64,000 bases of DNA from JAFDZV01 sp035549015 (GTDB lineage Bacteria; Bacteroidota; Ignavibacteria; OLB7): assembly GCA_035549015.1 (NCBI GenBank), contig DASZRW010000111.1, forward strand, positions 1 to 64,000, in the 5' to 3' direction. Position numbers and translations under genes: made by a program. Below the pieces are notes generated by a model. That model saw nothing but the letters and a program-made list of their open reading frames with translations, was not told the origin of the DNA and ran no database searches. This document shows, one piece after another, positions 33,359 through 40,871 of this stretch (within the stretch, counting starts at the first letter, position 1; each line of letters begins with the position of its first letter).

Positions 33359-33784
33359 ATGAAGGACGAACAGGTGAATCTGGTTCGCGAGACGTTCGCA
33401 ATGGTGTCGCCGATCGCGGAGGCGGCGGCCGGACTCTTCTACGGAAAGCTCTTCGAGCTCGATCCGAATCTTGCGCCGCTCTTCAAGGGGGCGGACATGA
33501 AGGAGCAGGGACGGAAGTTGATGGCGATGCTTGCCATGGTGGTTGCCGGGCTGGACCGCTTCGACGCGCTTCGGCCGGCCGTTGCGAATCTCGGCGCACG
33601 CCATGTGGAGTATCACGTCCGTCCGGAGGACTACAACACGGTTGGCGCCGCGCTCCTCTGGACGCTGGAGACCGGGCTCGGCGAGGCGTACACGCCGGCG
33701 GTTGCGGAGGCGTGGACGGCCGCATACACGGCGCTCAGCGGCGTGATGCTGGAAGCGCACGAGGCGAGCGTGATTGGGGCGTAA
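33359..33784 (+). CDS. Single-domain bacterial globin
   Basis: The 141-residue protein is a globin of the flavohaemoglobin/Vitreoscilla-haemoglobin type without a reductase domain. Key parts are FYGKLFELDPNLAPLFKG, Gln in MKEQGRKLMAMLAMVVAGLD (distal E7 position), proximal His in LGARHVEYHVRPEDYNTVG, and the H-helix region LLWTLETGLGEAYTPAV. Such globins bind O2 and detoxify NO with a partner reductase. AGGAAAGGAT lies upstream. It has its own promoter region with a palindrome and phased repeats shared with the regulator at 34175, which is transcribed convergently. Confidence 0.93.
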   Translation: MKDEQVNLVRETFAMVSPIAEAAAGLFYGKLFELDPNLAPLFKGADMKEQGRKLMAMLAMVVAGLDRFDALRPAVANLGARHVEYHVRPEDYNTVGAALLWTLETGLGEAYTPAVAEAWTAAYTALSGVMLEAHEASVIGA

Positions 33785-34174
33785 TCAATCGTTCTTCGCC
33801 AGTAGCCGTTCGTGCCGTGGCCTCGTATCGTCATCGCCGGACCACCGACCTCGACGATCTTCCCGACGGATCGGAGCGTCGATGCGGCATCATTCGGCAA
33901 TGGCCCACCGGTGATCCCCGCGAGCCCCGACGGAGTCGGGGGGCGTGGCGACACGGGTGGGTTGGCCTCACGCGGCTGGTTCGGTTCGGTACGTTGAGCG
34001 CGAGATGTCGCGTCGCCCTACGCGAAGCGGGGGCGTGGCATCGCGAAGCAGCGCCGCAGGCCGTCGTTCCCGTACAGTACACACGGTGCGTCGAAGGCAT
34101 GCGGCCCCGAGTGGACGGCAGTACAACTGCCGACCAACGAGCGGGCATTATCCATGACTACTGACAAATAACCA
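33785..34174. other. Convergent spacer, no gene seen
   Basis: This spacer lies between globin (plus) and BTAD regulator 2 (minus). A small hairpin CCCCGAC-GGA-GTCGGGG (33925-33941) could serve as terminator. At the right end AATAACCACTAACTCATC resembles the ATAACYCAT-type heptamer repeats. Nothing else is recognisable. Confidence 0.45.
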
Positions 34175-37100
34175 CTAACTCATCCCCTCCATCTCCGCCC
34201 GCATGCCGATGCGGCGGGCCTCCGTGCGTTTGCCCAGCGAGACAAGGGCATCCTGCAGCAGCTCGGCGATCTCTTCGTCGTCCGGCATTGCCGCGAACGC
34301 CAGGCGCAGCACCTCTTCGGCGGCGGCTCCGTCTCCCTCGCGCTGCAGAGCGCGGGCAAGCCGGATGGTGGTGGCGCGGAGTTCGCTTTCGAAGTCCTCG
34401 CGCACGGCCTCGAAGAACTCGTCGTACAAGGTCGGGAAGGGGACCCTGCCGCCGCATATCGCCAGAGCGGCGAGCAGTTCCGGCAGAGCACGCACAAGCG
34501 CCCCCTCACGCATCGCCTCCGTTGCGGCCGTGAGATGGCGGTGGGCGCGTATCAGGTCCACATCGACATGGGCAAGATCGAGCACCGGCGTCTCGCCGGC
34601 GGTGGAGATGGCATCGGTGCTCAGCAGTTCGCGAAGGCGGAACACGGCGAAGTTCACGGACTTGCGCACGCTGTCCGGGTCGCGCTCGGAGCCGAAGACG
34701 ATGGATGCGAACTCGTTCGCGGAGAGGGGCTTTGCCAGCATGTGGTCGGCGGCCATCAGGCCAAGCATGGTGCAGAGCTGCGTGCCGCGAACGCGCACCG
34801 GCTCCTCCTGTCCGGCCGCCTGTACGGTGATGGTGCCGAGGAGCGAGACATGCAGTTGCTGTTCCGCCGTGGAGCTTGCACGTTCCTCGTCGCGCTGGCG
34901 TGAAAGGGCTGCGACCGCGGCGCGCCAGGCGCGGATCTCCGCCTTCGTGAGGATCTGTTCGAAACGATCCACGATCACCCGCATCACCGCGGGGAGCGAA
35001 CGGCCGTTCAACCATTCCAGCATCGCGATCACGCTGTTGTGAACGAACTGCTCCACGGATGCGCCGAAGCGCAGGTCCGGATGTTCCAGATCGATCGCGT
35101 CGACGAGTTCGATCATCGCGCGGTGATGAATCAGATCGTCAACCATCAGCAGCTCGCGGGCGAGGAGCGCCCGCACCGTCTGCCGCGCCGGTTCGAGGCC
35201 GGCGGCCGGATCCATCAGCAGCGCGAGCGGCGCCTTGAAGTGCGCGATCTCCTGCGCTCCGTTCTCCATTGTCTCGCGGAGCGATTCTATATCCGCGGTG
35301 ATCACCTCCAGAAGGAGGCGGCGATCGGCAAGCATCGGGGCCTCGTTGCCGTACAGCATCTGATAACGCCGTGCATGTTCCCAGTCACCAAGCAGAAGCG
35401 CGGCGCCGGCAAAGTGCGGGCCGATGATGCTCTTCGCCTGCTGTCGTGCGATCTCCGGTATCATCTCCATCAAAGCGCCGATCTGATCGTCTGCAAGCGT
35501 CGCCGTTCCGCCGATCACCATCTCCGAGAAGATGCGCATGATGGTGCTGCTGAAGATCTCCATCTGCATCCCCAGCTCACGGTATACCGGCAGCATCTCC
35601 TCGTGGAACGCGATGCAGCGGTCGAACAGTCCCGATTGGAACAGACGCTCCTGCTTGCAGATGGCGAGCACCGTATCCTCGCGCGCGGCCACGGCCTCCA
35701 GCTCCGAGAGCTCGCGCAGGCGCGCGGCAAGCTCCTCCGACGACTCGGCCACGTTCAGGAAGAAGGGGGTGATCGTGAGCCATGCCTGGAAGCGTATGGC
35801 CTCCGTAGTGGCGGGATCATCCAGGAATGCGCGGAGCAATGCCTCCACCTCGCGCAGCCGCACCTGGTGATTGAGAATCTTGGCTGCCTCCGCGGACTCC
35901 CGCAGATGGCTGATATAGGGGCGTGTGTTGCGGAGTTCCGGAAACTGGCTGGCAATCGATTCCACTTCGCTCCACGCATCGAGGCAGGCCGAGGGATCCA
36001 CGCGCTTCAACTGCCGGCGGCGATACACGATCGCGCGCAGGCGGAGCAGGCCCCAGGCGCTGTTCCCCGGATTCTCCGTGAGCGCCATCAACCGCTCAAC
36101 CCGTTCCCCGTAGTCGTCCCGGCGCAGGCGGCGCTGGATGGTGAGATGGTTGATGATGATGAGCGCCTGCAGCTCCCTGCGGCGTTCCTCCGGCCAGCGC
36201 CCGGCGGCATGTCCGGCCAGCGCGTCCGGCACGTTCATCACCGTGGTGGTTCGATGCCAGTTGGAGCTCCGGTCCAGCACCGACGTGATGACGAAGATGC
36301 GCTCGATCGCCTGTGCGATCTCCTCCGGATCGGCCGTCACTTCGTGAGCGCGTGCCTCCAGGAGCGGGAAGGGAATGAGGGAGTAGAGCGGGTACTTCGC
36401 CGCGAGGATGCGCACCATCATGTCCGCGTCGAACCGGCCGCGATCGGCGAAGTGCCGGTGGAGCAGCGAATGCGTGAATGCAAGCGGTGCGCTCTCGCTC
36501 TGCGTGTCGGTGATCGGCAGCGGAGGGGAGGCGCTCGTGGTGATGATGCCCTTGAACGTCAGCATCTCCAGAATGGTCTCCGCCTCGGCGAGCGCCGCCT
36601 GTGCCGTCTCGCGCGCGAACACCTCCCCGAGCATTGCAAGCCGTTCGGCCGCTTCCTTCTCGCGCTCGGTGAGGTGGGCCACCATCCCTTCGGAGAGGAG
36701 GCGCACATTCCGCTCCAACGCGCGCACGAAGGCGTTCTGATCGATCATGACTCCGGAGCCGTTGCGCGGCCCGGCTCCCGGGGAACCGGTACGGAGCGCG
36801 CCGCGGAGCGCCGAACGGAGCGCCAGCGAATTTCCCGTGGTTCGTTCGCGCAGCGTCTGCACGATCTCCTCGCGCACCTGCTCGCCGAAGATGGAGCGGC
36901 AGAGGAGGGCGATCTCCGTCTCGGAGAGTCCGTGCAGCGTGATCTCGTCAACCAGGTAGCGCTCCAGCACCGCGCGTGCAGGCGTCTGGACCGGACGCGC
37001 AGTGGCGAGCAGGGAGAGCGGTTCATCGGCAAGGCGATCCAGAATGGCGGCGAAGTCCGGAACGGCGTCGGGGGGAAGCAGATGCAGATCCTCCACGATC

Positions 37101-37480
37101 ACCAGCGTGGGGCGGAGGCTGGAGATACGGAGCAGCGCGGCGGCCACGCCCCCCATCGTCTCCTCCGGCTCCGTCTTGAGCAGGTGGCTGGCGGTTGCCG
37201 ACCGGGTCAGCGCCCGCGCAAGCAGCGGCGCGATCGATGTGCCGGCATCCGGATAGAGCTTTGTCTGCACCACCGTGCCGCCGGCGTTGGCGATGCGCGG
37301 CGTGATCTCCTCGATCAGCCGGCTCTTGCCGATGCCTGCCTCACCGGAGACGATCATGGCACGGAGGCCGGGGGAATCCGACGTCTCCCCCCAGAATCGA
37401 GCAATGCGCTCCGCCTCCTCGCTGCGGCCAACGAAGGGGAGAAGCCCGTGGTTCAGGAAATCGATCTGCGAACGCTGCAT
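34175..37480 (-). CDS. Giant AAA ATPase/winged-helix/BTAD regulator 2
   Basis: This 1101-residue protein is a paralogue of the gene at 26110 with the same order: LLPFVGRSEE, Walker A SGEAGIGKS near residue 48, Walker B LVIVEDL, the conserved GNSLALRSALRGALR, a long helical middle, then a C-terminal winged helix (VSLLGTITVQAAG, RKSVNFAVFRLRELL) and BTAD (VDLIRAHRHLTAATEAMREG). The start at 37480 is chosen because it aligns within one residue with the N-terminus of the paralogue; the in-frame ATG at 37636 would overlap the divergent zinc-ribbon gene. It probably senses a signal through the helical region and uses ATP to switch DNA binding. Direct repeats at 37512-37562 suggest autoregulation. 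Confidence 0.88.
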   Translation of the reverse strand: MQRSQIDFLNHGLLPFVGRSEEAERIARFWGETSDSPGLRAMIVSGEAGIGKSRLIEEITPRIANAGGTVVQTKLYPDAGTSIAPLLARALTRSATASHLLKTEPEETMGGVAAALLRISSLRPTLVIVEDLHLLPPDAVPDFAAILDRLADEPLSLLATARPVQTPARAVLERYLVDEITLHGLSETEIALLCRSIFGEQVREEIVQTLRERTTGNSLALRSALRGALRTGSPGAGPRNGSGVMIDQNAFVRALERNVRLLSEGMVAHLTEREKEAAERLAMLGEVFARETAQAALAEAETILEMLTFKGIITTSASPPLPITDTQSESAPLAFTHSLLHRHFADRGRFDADMMVRILAAKYPLYSLIPFPLLEARAHEVTADPEEIAQAIERIFVITSVLDRSSNWHRTTTVMNVPDALAGHAAGRWPEERRRELQALIIINHLTIQRRLRRDDYGERVERLMALTENPGNSAWGLLRLRAIVYRRRQLKRVDPSACLDAWSEVESIASQFPELRNTRPYISHLRESAEAAKILNHQVRLREVEALLRAFLDDPATTEAIRFQAWLTITPFFLNVAESSEELAARLRELSELEAVAAREDTVLAICKQERLFQSGLFDRCIAFHEEMLPVYRELGMQMEIFSSTIMRIFSEMVIGGTATLADDQIGALMEMIPEIARQQAKSIIGPHFAGAALLLGDWEHARRYQMLYGNEAPMLADRRLLLEVITADIESLRETMENGAQEIAHFKAPLALLMDPAAGLEPARQTVRALLARELLMVDDLIHHRAMIELVDAIDLEHPDLRFGASVEQFVHNSVIAMLEWLNGRSLPAVMRVIVDRFEQILTKAEIRAWRAAVAALSRQRDEERASSTAEQQLHVSLLGTITVQAAGQEEPVRVRGTQLCTMLGLMAADHMLAKPLSANEFASIVFGSERDPDSVRKSVNFAVFRLRELLSTDAISTAGETPVLDLAHVDVDLIRAHRHLTAATEAMREGALVRALPELLAALAICGGRVPFPTLYDEFFEAVREDFESELRATTIRLARALQREGDGAAAEEVLRLAFAAMPDDEEIAELLQDALVSLGKRTEARRIGMRAEMEGMS

Positions 37481-37511
37481 CTGGGGGAGGAATTCCTTCG
37501 GTTCACCGGCC

Positions 37512-37562
37512 GATAATCGCTTCGGGGTTGGGAGATAATCGCTCGGAATATATTGAAATCGC
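37512..37562. promoter_or_regulatory. Phased GATAATCGC direct repeats before BTAD regulator 2
   Basis: GATAATCGC occurs exactly at 37512-37520 and 37534-37542 (22 bp apart), and GAAATCGC at 37555-37562 is a third, imperfect copy 20 bp on. They sit 30-80 bases upstream of the start at 37480, between it and the divergent zinc-ribbon gene. The two-turn spacing fits SARP/BTAD operators; autoregulation is inferred. Confidence 0.5.
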
Positions 37563-37624
37563 TTCTGTGATGAACTCTCATACCCCGCAGGGCGTACCGG
37601 AGAGATCGCACTGCGAGAGATATC

Positions 37625-37948
37625 ATGAGCAATCATTCAGAGACCGATCCAGATACGAACGCCGGAAGGCCGGCCGATGATACCGATGAAACGCCTCTGC
37701 GCTGCGGTGCCTGCCTGGCATTCGGCTACCGGGACGACAAGTACTGCGCCTGCTGCGGCGCCCCCCTTCGCCGGCTGTGCCGGGAGTGCGGCGCGGCGGT
37801 CCTGCAGCCGGTGGCGTTCTTCTGCACCCAGTGCGGCGCCCGCCTGAGCGGCGACGATGCCGATGCACGCGGCGGCATGCACCGGGAGAAAATTTCGTCT
37901 GGGGACGAACGCGGCCGCGCTCAGCGCGACCGCCACACCACCACATGA
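37625..37948 (+). CDS. Double zinc-ribbon protein
   Basis: The 107-residue protein is dominated by a double zinc ribbon (about 26-74): CGACLAFGYRDDKYCACCG, then CRECGAAVLQPVAFFCTQCG, four CxxC pairs in all. The N-terminus is acidic (TDPDTNAGRPADDTDE) and the C-terminus basic and disordered. GAGAGAT precedes the ATG. Such DZR modules bind zinc and mediate protein or nucleic-acid contacts. It is divergent from BTAD regulator 2 across the phased repeats, so it may be co-regulated. The exact role is unknown. Confidence 0.8.
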   Translation: MSNHSETDPDTNAGRPADDTDETPLRCGACLAFGYRDDKYCACCGAPLRRLCRECGAAVLQPVAFFCTQCGARLSGDDADARGGMHREKISSGDERGRAQRDRHTTT

Positions 37949-38588
37949 GGGAGCCGGGGAGAAGAGAGGGGAGGAATGAACCGCCGGGCCTGGAACCATC
38001 GGCGCAGCCGGCCTGGCCTTCGGCGGAATGATAGAAGACATGAAACGATGAGCACAACGTGTTATGAAGACGTGAATCGATGAGGATGTGAGTCGTGAAT
38101 GAGGCCGTCCCCACGCTCGGACGTGAGACGCGCCGGTTATCCGCAATTGCCTGGGGAAGGCGGATGCCGGCGATGTCTGCGAACGCTGCGTGGGGACGGT
38201 TGTGTTTCCCGGAGTGCGGCGGACCGCACGATATGTCGTGCTGCGATTCAACGTCTCCATGCGGTGGAGGAGTCACCGTTTGACACCCTTGTTGCAGAGT
38301 GCGCACCGGCTTTCTCCGGTTGTCCGGGACCGGCCCGGTTCCAATGGGACTGCTTTACCGGAGATGACCCGGCAAGTGACCGGCCGGCCCTGCGGCCCGT
38401 GCGGGACGGCCCTTCCAGGGTGGGCGGTTGCGAGGTTCGATGCCTGCGCCCGGTTGGGGGTGAATGTGCGGACGCCTGGTATCGATCGGAAGAGCGGAGC
38501 TCGCGCTCGCAGGCATGCCGCTCCGTGCCGGCGCTACGCTGCGCGCAGTTGCAGAAACCTGCGCAAGTCCGTACACTATGCACCATCC
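37949..38588 (+). other. Spacer with possible zinc-ribbon gene remnant
   Basis: No intact gene is supported. From 38127 a stop-free frame leads in phase into the YqcC-like gene. It contains GDVCERC and, near 38385-38455, GRPCGPCGTALPGWAVARFD followed by ACARLGV, which looks like a zinc ribbon with one CxxC damaged. No start codon or ribosome site supports it. It may be a decayed relative of the zinc-ribbon gene at 37625. Confidence 0.3.
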
Positions 38589-38936
38589 ATGCCCACGAAC
38601 AGTTCCGATATCTACAGCAGGCTGCAGCAACTCGCCGACGCGATCGAGGCGGAGATGCGGAGTGCCGGCATGTGGCAGGAGGAAGCGCTTCCCGATGAGG
38701 CATACCGGTTCCGCGCAGCATTTGCCATGGACACGATGGCGTTTCGGCAATGGCTGCAGTTCATCTTCCTGCCGCGCGTTCGTGCCATCGTTGCAGAGCG
38801 GGGAGAGCTCCCCGGCCAGAGCTTCGTTGCGGCGCAGGCGGTGCGCGAGTTCGACGGCATGGACAGCGCCGTGCATCTCGAGAGTCTGCTGTCGGACCTC
38901 GACGCGCTGGTCAGTTCCGGCGGGAGCACTCCCTGA
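38589..38936 (+). CDS. YqcC-like (DUF446) protein
   Basis: The 115-residue cytoplasmic protein resembles the YqcC family: IYSRLQQLADAIEAEMRSAG, MWQEEALPDEAYRFRAAFAM, DTMAFRQWLQFIFLPRVRAI and LPGQSFVAAQAVREF. The family is all-helical and its function is unclear; in enterobacteria it is linked to the pseudouridine synthase truC locus. The ATG at 38589 is picked because homology starts there; no Shine-Dalgarno is evident. It is 78 bases upstream of the SulP gene on the same strand. Confidence 0.8.
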   Translation: MPTNSSDIYSRLQQLADAIEAEMRSAGMWQEEALPDEAYRFRAAFAMDTMAFRQWLQFIFLPRVRAIVAERGELPGQSFVAAQAVREFDGMDSAVHLESLLSDLDALVSSGGSTP

Positions 38937-39014
38937 GGCACGCCCGCATGCGGCGCGCGTGCCGCGCTCCACGGCCGATCGACACCGTTCAATGCCTGCT
39001 GACACATCCTCCCC

Positions 39015-40682
39015 ATGTTCAGACCAAAGCTGCTTACCACACTGCGCGACTACAGTCGTGGCCAGTTCCTTCGCGACATCGGCGCCGGCGTCATCGTCGG
39101 CATCGTGGCACTGCCGCTGGCGATAGCGTTCGCCATCGCCAGCGGCGTATCGCCGGAGAAGGGATTGATCACGGCCGTGATCGCCGGCTTCCTGATCTCG
39201 GCGCTCGGTGGGAGCAGGGTGCAGATCGGAGGACCGACCGGCGCGTTCGTGGTGATCATCTACGGCATCGTCCGGCAGTACGGTGAGGGGGGCCTCGCGA
39301 TCGCCACCATCATGGCCGGCATCCTGCTGGTGATCATGGGCGTTGCCCGACTCGGGGCGCTGATCAAGTTCATTCCGCATCCGGTGATCGTGGGGTTCAC
39401 GAGCGGCATTGCCGTCGTGATCTTCTCCTCGCAGATCAAGGACTTCCTGGGGCTGCAGATGGGGCCGGTCCCGTCGGAGTTCTTCGACAAGTGGCGGGAG
39501 TATGTTCTTCATCTCTCAACGATCAATCCGGAGGCTCTCGCGGTGGCCGCGGGGTCGCTCCTGATCATCGTGTTCTGGCCCCGTATCTCGCGCCGCGTAC
39601 CCGCGCCGTTGATCGCCCTGCTTGCGGCCACTGCCGTGGTGCAGTTGTTCTCCCTTCACGTGGAAACCATCGGGTCGCGATTCGGAGCGATCCCCTCCTC
39701 GATCCCGACCCCCTCCATTCCGCAGATCGATCTGGCCACCATCAAGACGTTGTTCGGCCCTGCCCTCACCATCGCGCTCCTCGCCGCCATCGAGTCGCTT
39801 CTCTCGGCAGTCGTGGCCGACGGCATGATCGGCGGCAAACATCGCTCCAACACGGAGTTGATAGCGCAGGGGATTGCGAACATGGCCTCGCCGCTCTTCG
39901 GCGGAATACCGGCCACCGGAGCGATTGCCCGCACGGCAACCAACATCCGGAACGGCGGCCGTACGCCGGTGGCGGGGATCGTGCACGCCGTTGTTCTTCT
40001 GCTGTTCATGCTGCTGCTCGGCAGATGGGCAACGCTGATCCCGCTGCCATGTCTCGCCGCGATACTCGTTGTGGTGGCCTACAACATGAGCGAGTGGCGC
40101 TCCTTCAGGGCAATGATCAGGAGCCCGCTCAGCGATGCCGTGGTCTTCGTTCTGACATTCGTCCTGACGGTTGCGATCGATCTCACGGTTGCGATCGAGG
40201 TGGGGATGGTGCTTTCGATTCTTCTGTTCATGCGGCGGATGGCGATGGTGACCAATGTGGGGGTGATCACGCGGGAGTTGAACGATGAGGATGGCGATGA
40301 CGAAGCGCAGGCGGTGGCGGCGCTCCAGATGCCCGGCGTGGAGATCTACGAGATCAACGGGCCGCTCTTCTTCGGAGCCGCCTACAAGTTCGCCGAGGCG
40401 ATGAATGTTGTGGAGTCCGGGCCGACCGTGCGTGTGATACGGATGCGCAACGTGCCGGCGCTGGATGCAACCGGCCTGCATGCGCTGCGCGATGCGTGGG
40501 AGCAGTTGCGCAAACGCGGCGGGCAGCTTGTGCTTGCGGAGATTCACGCCCAGCCGCTCACGGCGCTGGAGAAGGCCGGCCTCGATGTAGAGATCGGCAG
40601 CGAGAACGTTCACGGCACACTGGAGGGGGCGCTGGCCCGTGCAGCGACGCTGACAGGTGGGGGAGGGAGCGGCCGGAAGTAG
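39015..40682 (+). CDS. SulP-family anion transporter with STAS domain
   Basis: The 555-residue inner-membrane protein has the SulP/SLC26 transmembrane domain (about 20-405), with LPLAIAFAIASGVSPEKGL, the GGSRVQIGGPTGAFVVIIYG motif and GGIPATGAIARTATNIRNGG. A cytosolic STAS domain follows (about 435-540; YEINGPLFFGAAYKF, LDATGLHALRDAWEQLRKRG). Members move sulfate, bicarbonate or other anions, often with Na+ or H+. Substrate cannot be read from sequence, and no carbonic anhydrase or sulfate gene is adjacent. The tail ends in a Gly-rich stretch. Confidence 0.93.
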   Translation: MFRPKLLTTLRDYSRGQFLRDIGAGVIVGIVALPLAIAFAIASGVSPEKGLITAVIAGFLISALGGSRVQIGGPTGAFVVIIYGIVRQYGEGGLAIATIMAGILLVIMGVARLGALIKFIPHPVIVGFTSGIAVVIFSSQIKDFLGLQMGPVPSEFFDKWREYVLHLSTINPEALAVAAGSLLIIVFWPRISRRVPAPLIALLAATAVVQLFSLHVETIGSRFGAIPSSIPTPSIPQIDLATIKTLFGPALTIALLAAIESLLSAVVADGMIGGKHRSNTELIAQGIANMASPLFGGIPATGAIARTATNIRNGGRTPVAGIVHAVVLLLFMLLLGRWATLIPLPCLAAILVVVAYNMSEWRSFRAMIRSPLSDAVVFVLTFVLTVAIDLTVAIEVGMVLSILLFMRRMAMVTNVGVITRELNDEDGDDEAQAVAALQMPGVEIYEINGPLFFGAAYKFAEAMNVVESGPTVRVIRMRNVPALDATGLHALRDAWEQLRKRGGQLVLAEIHAQPLTALEKAGLDVEIGSENVHGTLEGALARAATLTGGGGSGRK

Positions 40683-40871
40683 CGCGGGGGCGCCGGCAGG
40701 CGGCGTCGTTCAATCCCTCAACGCCGTCAACTGCCGCCGGCATCGGCCGCCGTCAACTGCCGGTGAGCACTGCGGAGCCGGAGGTCTCATGGCGCATGTA
40801 CCGATGCGCGGGCGCACGGGTGCGCACGGACCCCGGCCAGCCATGCGTGCGGGCTGCCATCCGACATCCGC

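Noticed and set aside
37481..37636. Longer N-terminus for BTAD regulator 2
   Set aside because: It would overlap the divergent zinc-ribbon gene and run through the phased repeats, and the paralogue aligns only from 37480.
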